From contig OV277862.1 in assembly GCA_922989275.2 (NCBI GenBank), positions 23,293,543-23,357,542 of the forward strand: 64,000 nucleotides of DNA, in the 5' to 3' direction. Source of the stretch: Gari tellinella. Its lineage: Eukaryota; Mollusca; Bivalvia; Cardiida; Psammobiidae. The notes beneath the pieces are model-generated. The model saw only the letters and a list, made by a program, of their open reading frames with translations, was not told the DNA's origin and ran no database searches. A program made the translations under genes and the position numbers. This document shows positions 55,401 to 64,000 of the stretch, in pieces. Every line of letters begins with the position of its first letter. The stretch's first letter is position 1.

Positions 55401-58400
55401 TATATTTTTACTTTCAATTAGGCTATTTGTAATAAAAGATATAGGTGGGCCGTTTTGATCCGGGGTCGGTTTCACCCGAGGGCGTTACGATCTGGTACCG
55501 ACTTCTCGACTCGCTTGCCGTTGGTCTTAACGAACAAAAAATCAATATCATAATCAAACCCCTTTTAAATTGGCTAACCTTGTTATTTTAGGAAGCTGTC
55601 ATATTATTGACAATCTATAAACATCGTTCAAACATCAAAACACAAAAATATTTTGGTCTCGAAAAGCGATGTTGTCGCGAAGACTGGTTTCCGAGTTTTC
55701 AATATTGTAAGAGCACGCGCAGCCACTAATGCGGTAACCAGTTAAATTGATGTGGAACACTCGGACTTTTCCGTTACCGTTAATGTACGACGATTTCCGG
55801 GTCAGACTAAAACTCGTCCGCGGACGCGACCGACTTTCAGACCTCACCCCCCTTATAGTCGTCAGATTTTCTCAACGAATCTGGACGAATCTCAGAAATG
55901 GTCTCGGCGGCAATCCAATCCGCGGAAATCCGCGGATCCGCGGAAAAATCACAGGCCTGACGACTGACCGACAGGCTGATTCCAGTATACCCCGCTCAAA
56001 CTCTGTTTGTAGGGGTATAATGATTATAATCTGACATACGACAACATTTGTTGTACAAAGTTTTATGAAATGGGCCCCCTGAGTCACCTGTCTGTCATAA
56101 ACTTTCCCCCAGCTATAACCCATACCCTTTTAACCCTTAACTCCCTTTACTTTTAACCCTTTATAGCCTGTCATTGTTGTTTTTCAAGTTTTATTAAAGA
56201 CAAATGACCACTTAAGGAAGGTTGAAAGTAAAGCAGAATGCCCCTGAAGGCACACTCTGCTTTACTTTCAGCCTGCTTTAAGGTAACATCTGCTAACATA
56301 TAGGAAATATCTTTAATCATGCATATTCATAACTGTATAAATTGGAACTATTTTCTTCAAGTGCAGAATAATTAAAATTGGTTAAAAGGCATATTTATGG
56401 GGTAATGGGTTAAATGGCATAATTTGGGTATCTGATCCTGGCCAGACTGTGAGTAGCATAACATTCATGATTGAAACTGATTACACAGTCCTGTCATGTT
56501 ACAAAACTGTCTAGGTAGTTGTTGTGACTAAGAAGTGTTTACGTCCACTCAAAGCCATATAGTGATGCATCCCTACCATGCATTGCAGCCCTCAGATCAA
56601 GGAGGTCAGGGTCTAAGGATATAAAGCTCTTGAGTTGAGTCCAAGATCTTTCTCAAGTATCTGACAAATCAAATATTTTATCCACATAAAATAAAGTTGT
56701 TGTTATTATCATTATTATTATATTATTATTATTATCATAATTGGTCAGATTTGAGCATTTGCTGCTGAGATTGTTCTCAAGTATTTGAATGGTCAGATTT
56801 GAGCTTTTGGTGAGTAAAAGCTCAAATCTGACCAATCAAATACTTGAGAAACGATCTCTGACTCAACTCAAAAGCTTTATAATGTTGGGATGAGGGGTAC
56901 ATGTATCAATGGCTCTTACCTTCAGCAGACAGGCTACCACCAGCCTCTTCCTTTTCAAATATGATCTTACACAACCCTGCTCCGGTGAAGTCTTCATTTC
57001 CTGCTGGTAGAGAAAACATAATCAATAAAAATCTGCTGTTACAATCACTAAATTCTGTAAATTATTAGGTGTTTAACCCATTACCCAATAAGTTTGCCTT
57101 TATACGCCTTTAATTTAGTACTACATATAAGAACTATATTGACTACACTACAGTTATGAACATATATCATAAGAAATGTTTTCTATATTTTAGCAGATTA
57201 TAGCTATAAGTAGGCTGAAAATAAAGCAGACTGTGACCTAAGGCGCATTCTACTTTATTGCTGTGGTTACCTGTTTTAAAACTAGAAACAGGTTATTGGG
57301 TAATGGGTTTAGGTAGCTCTCTGTTTTACTGTCACCTTGCTTTAACTTTTTTGATTTTTTTTTTTCACTTTGCCTTAGCCCCTTATTTCAAAGACTGTTT
57401 CAAGTTTCAAAGACAGGTGACCACTAAAAGCAGGTTGAAAATAAAGAAGAATGTGCCTTAAAGCACATTCTGCCTTACGTTCAGCCTTGTTTAAGCTACC
57501 ATCTGCCAGAATATACAAACTATTACTAATATAGAGGTTGTATTGTACCACTGTATGTATATCCCTATAATTTCATGGTATTGCACTGACCTTAACCCAG
57601 TACTCCATATATACATATGTAGTTATGTACTCATTTTATGAATCTTATTTATTCCTCTAACTGGTTAAAGCTTTATATGATTCAATGTTAAAGGGACTGT
57701 AAACAACAAGTTATCAACTCATTATATAGTTGTCATTTAACCCTTTCCTCCCTGAAATCTCAAAATTTGATTGGACAATTCTAATTTTCAATTTAGCCTA
57801 GTCTATTTTTGACTTTTTAGGCTTGATTTTTACAAAATATGACAAAATGACAAACAGTGTAGACCCTGATCAGAGGGCTCCTTATGGATCCCTCTCATTA
57901 GGGTCTACACTGTTTGCATAGGACATGTGCACTCCTCACAGGTACGCTGTTTGCAAATGACACATATATGCCTGACCGGGTTTCAAAGAGTTAAGATATA
58001 TAGGTGAGAAATAGTAATATGATTCAATGTTGAAGGGACTGTATCAACACATTACTTCGTGGTCTTTTAACACAAGTTTAACATTTGATGTTCATACTGT
58101 CAACACAATTACAAGAATAGTTACCATTCCTGCGTTTATAGACTTCAACAGCTCCGTTCACCTCCTCCTCAGTAAAGAACTCGTTGGCACTCTCACGGGC
58201 AGCACTTCTGTCATTTGACTTCTTTTCTTCAAGTTGAGACTACAATCATGAAGGCATATGATCAAAAATTAACCATGCCAACAAACCTGGAAAGGGAAAA
58301 TATCAGAAGAACTTCTATAAGTATTTTATTGTAACTGAGCCACTCATCCACTGATCCAGTCACTAACTGTTGACACTCAGACAATACTTCCATAACAATA

Positions 58401-61400
58401 GGTAGGAAACGGAAAAGTCATGTTCATATATAAAGAAGACATCATCTTTCAAGACAACCATACATGTGATATCTTCCTATCTGGTCGTGGGCTCCCAATA
58501 TTGGACCTCTGTTCATGATCTCCCGGTTGGGAGACTAAATCTCCCGATATTTCAGATTACCAGGTTCATTATTTTTTCATATGAATTTTTATATCATTTA
58601 CCTCGATCACTGACTGTAAAAATCTTAAAATTGGCTTCTCAGGCTAAATTGATACAATCCTTACACGAGCTTATCACCAAACGCTACTGATGCATGTAAA
58701 CATGTTACGCAATCGTATGATCGATATATGTGATAACAATATTGAGTAAAAGTTTGACCACTCCCCCTGAGTGGGTTTTGACATGGTTTTTAGATATAAT
58801 TGGTTATCAACAATAGGCTACCCCAGCCAAAAAAGTTATTGAAAAGATCGCCCCAACAACGACACTTTTTAAAAGCGGTGGTGAGAACAATTAGACAATG
58901 TCTCTGATATGGATCCAATTAAAATTTAGATGAATGCTAGATCTAATCAGAATTTAACATTTATGAATTCATTTCCTCCACAAAATACTTAGAATATTCA
59001 CGTAACTGAAACATACTTCCAAATTTTAAGTTACAAAATGGCGGGGCGCCATAATATTTGCTACAAGAAGCACGAGAAAAAAGTATTCTCCAGCGTTGTT
59101 TTCTAACAATCAAATTAAACTTTTGATCTAAATTCTTCTGTTTGTTACATTTGATTCGTTCAAATGTATATTAAGTTAAATTTTACAACGCATTACGCTC
59201 GTAAAATCGATTTGCAATCAGTTTTCGAAGTAGAAATTTCGATGCGTTATATATCCTTGTCGAAACTTTCAAATTGCGAACACGGCTACTTTATTGCACA
59301 TGTAATTGTCGTCTGCAGACATTCTCTAGAGTTAATATTTGGAATTTTCTTTCAGAAAATATCAGTGTCAAACATTTCGTATCGAGATGAGATGATGTTT
59401 GCAACATTAATAACAAATTGTTAAGTTCCTAACTCTTTCTAGAGCTCCTCCATAGGTAAAACTCTAGACCATTTGAACACATTTAATTTTTTGATTCACT
59501 CAAGAAAATAGATCTAGTCCCACTTGATTTATTATACTAGTCATGAATAATATAAGAATCATAAGAATATTTCTTATATCTTAGCAGATGGTAGCTTAAA
59601 GCAGGCTTAAACTTTAAGTAAAGCAGAATGCTCCTGAAGAGCATTCTGCCTTACTTTCAGCCTGCTTTACACAACAATCTGTCTGCAATACTAGAGTAAT
59701 AGATATATATCTACCGTAATTTCCGGCAATAAGCCCGCACCTTCATATAGCCCGCATCCGACATATTGCCCGCAGAAAAAAGAAAAATGAAAAAAGATTC
59801 GGCAAATAACCCGCACCGTCTATATGCCCGCAGCCATATTGTGAAACTTACATGTCCTAAGATTCACCGGTAAGGAGCACCGATTATATGTATTAACGTC
59901 CTATTTGCGTTATCAAAGTAAAATGCTGAATAGTGTTAACTTTTATTCTATGTTATTTTTTATATTAAGCTCTCAATTCTACTGACAACGGTAAATTTTT
60001 AGAACATTGGTGAACAATGAAAATGGTGTGGATCCAAATGGTTGTATTTGTTGAGTAGATCGATTATGTAGGGTATGACTAGTTTTAATCTCATATGAGG
60101 TTTGATAAACCTGTGAAAACTTACCCAATACAGGCCGTTAGCTGTTTGAGAACAATGAAGCACTGGCGATTGTATTGGTTGTATTCTATTGTGCTTCGTG
60201 TTTTTTCATGCAATGAATTTTACCCTATGCCTGCTAATCGCGACTTGTGTTAAAGTTGCAAACACTGTTGATCTTGTTTAAATGCTGAGTAAATCAGCGT
60301 CTCAACAGAATCCAAACCGTTCCACATTCGTTTTTATATAATTTCCTTAATTAACCGATTTTTTTAATTTAGCAAACAACAGTTTGGGAGTAAATAATAT
60401 TTCTCCAAAGGGTTAAGTATAGATCTACACAATTTGCAATGTGTACAGATAATCAGAGCATCGAATTAAAGTATAGTCAAACAACTAGGTCTGACGTGTC
60501 AAAGGGCAGCCAAGTCCATTTTTTAGGGATAACAGCATTCCGCATGTTCTCGGACCATTTTTAATCAGTCGAGTTTAGTATATTAGATACAAATGAAAGA
60601 GGAATTGTTGTCAGCGCTTTAGCGCAGTAGGTAAAATTAAGGTACGAAGAATGCAATGTGATAGCAGTATTTTTGTTCAGCGTGGGTTCGAATCCCGCGT
60701 CAAACTAAAAACTTTTTTAAATCTACAATGAATAGTAGAGCATTATCTTATTTCATACTGTATTATACTGACTATTTTTGCACATGTTCTTCAATGTTTG
60801 GGAAGGGGTGCATTAGTTTTAGTTCGAGTCCTATATTAGCCATATTTTCAAACAAGGGCCACTATGGCCCTAAATCGCTCACCTGGTAACCATGTAACCA
60901 TGTACACCGTGTGACCTAGTTTTTGACCGGGCATGACCCTCATTCTAACTTGACCTCGATTTCAGTGAGACAAACATTTTTTTCGAGTTTCATGAAGATT
61001 CAATGAATTTTGTAGTCTCTAGGGTGTTAACGAGGTTTTTGGATGATTTGACCTAGTGACCTAGTTTTTGACAAGACATAAGCCACATTTGAACTTGACC
61101 TATATTTCATTGAGGCAAACCTTTTCAACAAGTTTTATGAAGATCCAATGAAATTTGTAGTCTCTAGAGTGCTAATAAGGTTTTTCGATGATTCGACCTA
61201 GTGACCTAGTTTTTGACCGGACATGACCCACATTTTAACTTGACCTAGATTTCATTGAGGCAAACATTTTGATGAAGTTTCATGAAGATCCAATGAAATT
61301 TGTAGTCTCTAGAGTGTTAACACGGTTTTTCGAAGATTTGACCTAGTGACCTAGTTTTTGACCGGACATGACCCACATTCAAACTTGGCCTAGATTTTAT

Positions 61401-63430
61401 TGAGGCAATCATATTGATGAAGTTTCATGAAGATCCAATGAAATTTGTAGCCTCTAGAGTGTTAACAAAGTTTTTCAATAATTTGACCTAGTGACCTAGT
61501 TTTTGACCGGACATGACCCACATTCTAACTTGACCTAGATTTTATTAAGGCAAACATTTTGATGAAGTTTCATGAATCTCCAATGAAATTTGTAGTCTCT
61601 AGAGTGTTAACAAGGTTTTTCAATAATTTGACCTAGTGACCTAGTTTTTGACCGGACATGACCCATATTCGAACTTGGCCTAGATTTCATTGAGGCAATC
61701 ATATTGATGAAGTTTCATGAAGATCCAATGAAATTTGTAGTCTCTAGAGTGTTAACAAGGTTTTTCAATAATTTGACCTAGTGACCTAGTTTTTGACCGG
61801 ACATGACCCACATTCAAACTTGACCTAGATTTCATTGAGGCAAACATTGTGACCAAATTTCATTAAGATCCAATGAGATTTGAACCTACTAGAGTGTTAA
61901 CGAACAATTGTGAACGGACGGACGACGGACATCCAGCGATCCTAAAAGCTCACCTTGGCACTACGTGCCAGGTGAGCTAAAAACAAAGGGATGTTAACAT
62001 ACAAATATCAATACAAGTTTTAGTTGGTTTCTTACGGGGCTTTCCGCATTACTTTAATGCATTTGTGATTATAGAATCCTTAATATTGTTTTAGCAAAAA
62101 AAATATTTTAGGTTGATGCAAGACTCGAACCCGCGCTTGATAAAATGCTTCCCGATCATGCTTTCTTTTAGCCCTATACGTCTTATCCACTACGCTATGT
62201 TTCCGATAACTAATACCTTTATTGTTTGTACAAATAACTAAAAGTTTTCTTTTAAAAATTGCCACGAGGATATCCGAAATGCTGATCTCCCTTAAAAATG
62301 GACTCGGCGACCCCGTGACACGTCTAACCTAGTTGTTTGACTATAGCTATAGACCGCTATTGTTCCTACAGTGTATATACATGGAATATGCCGTGATAAA
62401 ATTTCTCCCGGAAACAGCCATTTTACACTACGGTAGCTCTTTTATTTTATTTTTTTGTCTCCACAATCCCGATAGGCAAAAAGATTCGTCATATAGCCCG
62501 CTCCGTTAGGTAGCCCGCAGGCCCCTCATTGACTGTTAAAAAATGAGATAGCCCGCGGGCTATTTGCCGGAAATTACGGTAGGCCCCTGTCAGTATTATA
62601 ATAACTAGATCTCTCTCCCTGTCTTTAAGTGGTCTATAGACTTGTCTATTCTCTTATTAAAAACAATGAGCAATTAGTGATTAACTAATGAAAATATATA
62701 AATTTATTGGATTTTCACAGCCTGCGCCCAGTTTTTTGCCCTATTTGGCACCCAATCTCCCTGTTAAAATTTCCAAATCTCCCTAAATAGGGTCCAAGAA
62801 AATATCACATGTATGAAGACAACTTGTATAAAGTGTTTAGGTTTTTTTCATCAAAAACACATCTTGTTCTGCATGAGAGGGTTAGATATTGGCCAAACAT
62901 AAACCCATTTCCCCATGAATAAGCCTTTTTACGCCTTCAATTTATCCCTCTTCTGAACAAAACAGTTCAGCTTTATATAAGTCATGAATATAAACGAAAA
63001 GAATCATTTCTTTATCCTAGTAGATGGTAGCTTAAAGCAGGCTTTATGTCACCTGTCTTCAAAACTAGAAACAGGCTATGGGGTAAAGGGTTAAAAAAAA
63101 TTGTTAAAGAGTTTAGGAAGTGGGCTAAAATATTTCCCATTTCATAATCTTTGGTGCAATACAGAAGTATTTGACCATTTTACCTGACAACAGTCAAAAT
63201 GGACTGGGATATGGCATAGCTTGTATGGCTTGCAAGAATCATTGGAATTTCAATATTTCTTAAAGGTTTGGGAGAAAAGTAAATACCTTCAGTCTTCCAA
63301 TTTCCTCATTCTTTCTTACAATAGTCTCCTTCTGTCTTTCATTTTCCTCTTTTAGAGATTCATTCTCTTGTGTCAGGTGATTCCAGCTTTCTGGACTCAA
63401 TGTGACATTGAGACAGTTTCCACTGACACT
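49360..63430 (-). CDS. Unrecognised coiled-coil protein gene (4 exons visible, span)
   Basis: On the minus strand, exons 63430-63287, 58239-58125, 57000-56920 and 49427-49374 (or to the stop at 49360) join with matching phases 0, 0, 1, 1 and GT-AG borders. The product has a polar coiled coil (HLTQENESLKEENERQKETI through RKNEEIGRLKSQLEEKK), then SANEFFTEEEVNGAVEVYKR RNG, NEDFTGAGLCKIIFEKEEAG and a short acidic end DGEVEDGQWNEPLAAEGP. No enzymatic motif, membrane segment or signal peptide is seen. I do not recognise the family. The 5' exons lie beyond the window edge. Introns of 0.7-7.5 kb are filled with repeats, so small missed exons are possible, but phases do not require any. Confidence 0.65.
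49428..49731. other. Intron with a hairpin
   Basis: TTTCTCCATCTAATCCTGTC (49495-49514) and GACAGGATTAGATGGAGAAA (about 49571-49590) form an inverted repeat with a 55-bp spacer that has CTTATTGATAAG at its centre. Confidence 0.6.
49732..51320 (+). mobile_element. Terminal-hairpin element P4 with about 177-bp tandem interior
   Basis: Starts AACAAGAGGCCCAGAGGGCC; ends AGCTCATCCTGAGCCTTTGG CTCAGGTGAGCTAA A after a GACGGACGACGGACACCGGA stretch. About six interior units share AAGATTTTTAAAGGTTTTCC, AAGCCCCAGGGCGGGGCCA and GGTCATAATTTGAACAATC. In the 5' hairpin the two strands are swapped relative to P1 (GGCCC/GGGCC instead of GGGCC/GGCCC). Confidence 0.7.
51360..53330. repeat. Tandem array with AAGGTCAAGGTCA, about 10 diverged units
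   Basis: Units of roughly 140-190 bp with AAGGTCAAGGTCA, GAGACCTGAAATTTGTGTCT, TGCACATCTACTACTCCTGA, GCCAAGTATCAAGTGAATCA and GAGTTCAAAGTACAAGATTT. A higher-order duplication of about 450 bp is evident (the ACAGACAGACAGACCAA junction recurs near 52075, 52530 and 52830). Several frames on the minus strand are by-products of this repeat. Confidence 0.75.
53335..53470. repeat. G-rich interspersed repeat fragment
   Basis: GGGGGCCGCCAAGGCCCCGA, AAGGGCAACGCCCTGGATGG and AGGGGGCAAAGCCCCCTTAA are consecutive small palindromes. A style recalled from other marine invertebrates; family unknown. Confidence 0.45.
53600..53705. repeat. Foldback repeat
   Basis: GATTAAATTTTAATCATGAA ACAG / CTGTTTCATGATTAAATTTCAATC arms, with ATGCCTGTAGTAA / GACTACAGGCAT inside. 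About 100 bp. Confidence 0.65.
53930..55180. repeat. Two direct duplications in non-coding DNA
   Basis: A short tandem copy (GATCCAAGGGTGAMAAATATGG GATGGGATGTAGATTATTAT, about 53940-54035) next to ATT microsatellites, and a diverged duplication of about 300 bp: 54475-54800 and 54885-55165 share GGGTCTATGA, CTTCCCTTCCTT / CTCCCCTTCCTT, GTGAAGGGGAAGG, GGGTGGGGATAG and ATTTCATTTATCC, in the same order. Confidence 0.6.
55190..56130. other. Intron of the minus-strand gene, unassigned
   Basis: Contains CGCGGAAATCCGCGGATCCG near 55920-55940. Several short overlapping frames here on both strands match nothing I recognise. Confidence 0.35.
56135..56415. mobile_element. Family C MITE, best copy
   Basis: TTTATAGCCTGTCATTGTTG start; core CAGGTTGAAAGTAAAGCAGA-like arm (GGAAGGTTGAAAGTAAAGCA) and TGCTTTACTTTCAGCCTGCT; then CATATTCATAACTGTATAAA and CATATTTATGGGGTAATGGG. 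Other copies: 12081-12190 (part), 19963-20405, 21330-21530, 29894-30147, 31523-31640 (part), 39540-39589 with 41139-41330, 45211-45517, 48570-48822, 57071-57310, 57410-57520, 59570-59690, 62900-63093, 63650-63868. Confidence 0.7.
56920..57000 (-). CDS. Coiled-coil gene exon 3 in window
   Basis: Acceptor CTACCAGCAG, donor GTAAGA (strong). Encodes NEDFTGAGLCKIIFEKEEAG GSLSAE. Phase 1 in and out. Confidence 0.75.
57001..58124. other. Intron with family C and A repeats
   Basis: Family C copies at 57071-57310 and about 57410-57520, and a family A-type hairpin at 57851-57917 (GTGTAGACCCTGATCAGAGG arm). Confidence 0.5.
58125..58239 (-). CDS. Coiled-coil gene exon 2 in window
   Basis: Acceptor GATTGTAG, donor GTAACT. 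Encodes SQLEEKKSNDRSAARESANE then FFTEEEVNGAVEVYKRRN and the first base of Gly. Phase 0 in, 1 out. Confidence 0.75.
58240..59710. other. Intron of the minus-strand gene
   Basis: Mostly unassigned AT-rich sequence, with a family C MITE at 59570-59690 (CAGAATGCTCCTGAAGAGCATTCTG core) directly before the large TA-flanked element. Confidence 0.45.
60610..60705 (+). pseudogene. tRNA-like module, left arm
   Basis: The A-box-like TTTAGCGCAGTAGGTAAA and B box GGGTTCGAATCCC, with a full 5-bp T-stem GTGGG/CCCGC and a following T run (60711-60717). No matching acceptor stem; a long insert replaces the anticodon arm. SINE-type, not a functional tRNA. Confidence 0.65.
60851..61980 (+). mobile_element. 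Terminal-hairpin element P5 with about 150-bp tandem interior
   Basis: Starts AACAAGGGCCACTATGGCCC TAAATCGCTCACCTGG; ends GCTCACCTTGGCACTACGTG CCAGGTGAGCTAA. Six to seven units share GACCTAGTGACCTAGTTTTT GACCGGACATGACCCACATT and GAAGATCCAATGAAATTTGT AG. It lies inside the TA-flanked element. Confidence 0.7.
62112..62206 (-). pseudogene. tRNA-like module, right arm (inverted)
   Basis: Minus strand: the A-box-like TAGCGTAGTGGATAAGACG and B box GGTTCGAGTCT, T-stem GCGGG/CTTGC with wobble pairs. Acceptor stem absent. Diverged partner of 60610-60705. Confidence 0.6.
62582..63286. other. Intron, family C MITE
   Basis: Family C copy at about 62900-63093; the rest unassigned. Confidence 0.45.
63287..63430 (-). 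CDS. Coiled-coil gene exon 1 in window
   Basis: Acceptor TGCATTTCAG (63440-63431), donor GTATTT below 63287. 48 whole codons, SVSGNCLNVTLSPESWNHLT then a Glu/Lys/Asn-rich helix with leucines in heptad-like spacing. Confidence 0.75.
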
Positions 63431-64000
63431 CTGAAATGCAGACAAAAAGTATGTAAGCATCACTCTTATCTCAATGTGAACTACAGATTTGTTAACTACA
63501 AGTCACAATAATTGGGCATGAAAAAAACCTATCCCTTATTCATATCAACCATAATAGCTACTGACTATATACAGTAAAACACCTCTAAACCAGAAATTCA
63601 CTCCAAACCAGACTGAAATGTTGGGTCCCAATTTCCAACCCTTCTTTCTTTTCATCCCATTACATGTACATCATAAATGTGCCTATTTATGCCTTTGATT
63701 TATTCCTTCACTGAAGAAAATACATTCATGAATATGTATCATCAGATTTAAAGAAGGTTGAAAGTAAAGCAGAATACGCCTTAAGGCACATTCTGCTTTA
63801 CTTTCAACCTGCTTTAAGTGATCAGCTATCTTCCATACTAGAAACAAGCTATTTGGTAATGGGTTAAAACTGCTCTAAACCGGAAACTGCTCTAAAGTGG
63901 AATTTATGTTGTCGCCACACATGTCTGGTCTAGAGGGGTTTCACTGTATCAACATCTGTTTAAAATGTCGGCATTAATTCTAAATTATTACTATCAATGT
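63431..64000. other. Right edge, upstream intron of the minus-strand gene
   Basis: An element with ends ACAGTAAAACACCTCTAAAC (63571) and CTAGAGGGGTTTCACTGTAT (to 63950), split by a family C MITE at about 63650-63868 with perfect core AAAGCAGAATACGCCTTAAG / GCACATTCTGCTTT. Confidence 0.55.

Larger units (their letters stand above)
59714..62579. mobile_element. TA-flanked long inverted-repeat element with tRNA-like arms
   Basis: TA at 59712-59713 and 62580-62581. Terminal repeats CCGTAATTTCCGGCAATAAG (left) and its near-complement ending TTGCCGGAAATTACGG (right), each followed by several AGCCCGC units. The complementarity continues in patches: 60471-60545 with 62274-62348 (GTCAAACAACTAGGT, GACGTGTCA, AAGTCCATTTTT), then a tRNA-like module in each arm (60610-60705 plus, 62112-62206 minus). 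The middle holds element P5. No transposase frame. TA target and short ends suggest the Tc1/mariner-IS630 group (inference). Confidence 0.7.

Noticed and set aside
55635..56123. Overlapping frames of 70-95 codons on both strands
   Set aside because: Overlap in several phases with basic low-complexity peptides and no family resemblance.

Overview
The window is eukaryotic and almost certainly from an invertebrate, most likely a heterodont bivalve mollusc. Genes are split by long AT-rich introns with GT-AG borders, and most of the sequence is interspersed and tandem repeats. The bivalve assignment rests on recalled repeat styles (TCAAGGTCA-bearing tandem arrays and elements ending in a GCTCACCTG / CAGGTGAGCTAA hairpin). 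No species is claimed.

Three host genes can be supported by reading exons whose phases match across introns. (1) 830-12679 (+): the last seven exons of an LDL-receptor-related type I membrane protein, with the end of a YWTD beta-propeller, one six-cysteine EGF module, a Ser/Thr/Pro stalk, one membrane helix and a cytoplasmic tail of about 205 residues. Its 5' part lies outside the window. (2) 32152-34444 (+): two exons of a GNAT-fold N-acetyltransferase with an intact RxxGxG acetyl-CoA motif and a C-terminal second GNAT-like half; the 5' exon was not found. (3) 63430 down to 49360 (-): four phase-compatible exons of an unrecognised coiled-coil protein; its 5' part lies beyond the right edge.

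Everything else is mobile or repetitive. 1-12.7 kb: gene 1, with a 42-bp minisatellite, two minisatellites that repeat an intron's own 3' splice site, a perfect 36-bp hairpin and several MITEs in its introns. 12.9-24.6 kb: intergenic MITEs, a tandemly doubled 5S rRNA core, a 69-bp minisatellite and a decayed LINE reverse-transcriptase scrap. 24.6-27.9 kb: a young, internally deleted Ty3/Gypsy-like LTR retrotransposon (minus strand) inside an older hairpin element. 27.9-36 kb: the GNAT gene and nested repeats. 36-38.3 kb and 51.4-53.3 kb: two tandem families rich in TCAAGGTCA. 39.5-41.1 kb: two inverted TTAA-flanked elements that together form a 1.55-kb near-palindrome. 43-49 kb: dense hairpin MITEs. 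53-64 kb: duplicated non-coding DNA, more MITEs, and a 2.9-kb TA-flanked inverted-repeat element carrying tRNA-like modules.

The three host genes show no functional link. The most noteworthy signals are structural: arrays of duplicated splice acceptors in gene 1, tRNA-like promoters carried inside inverted-repeat DNA elements, and an element family whose two terminal hairpins are kept by compensatory change while the interior satellite differs from copy to copy.
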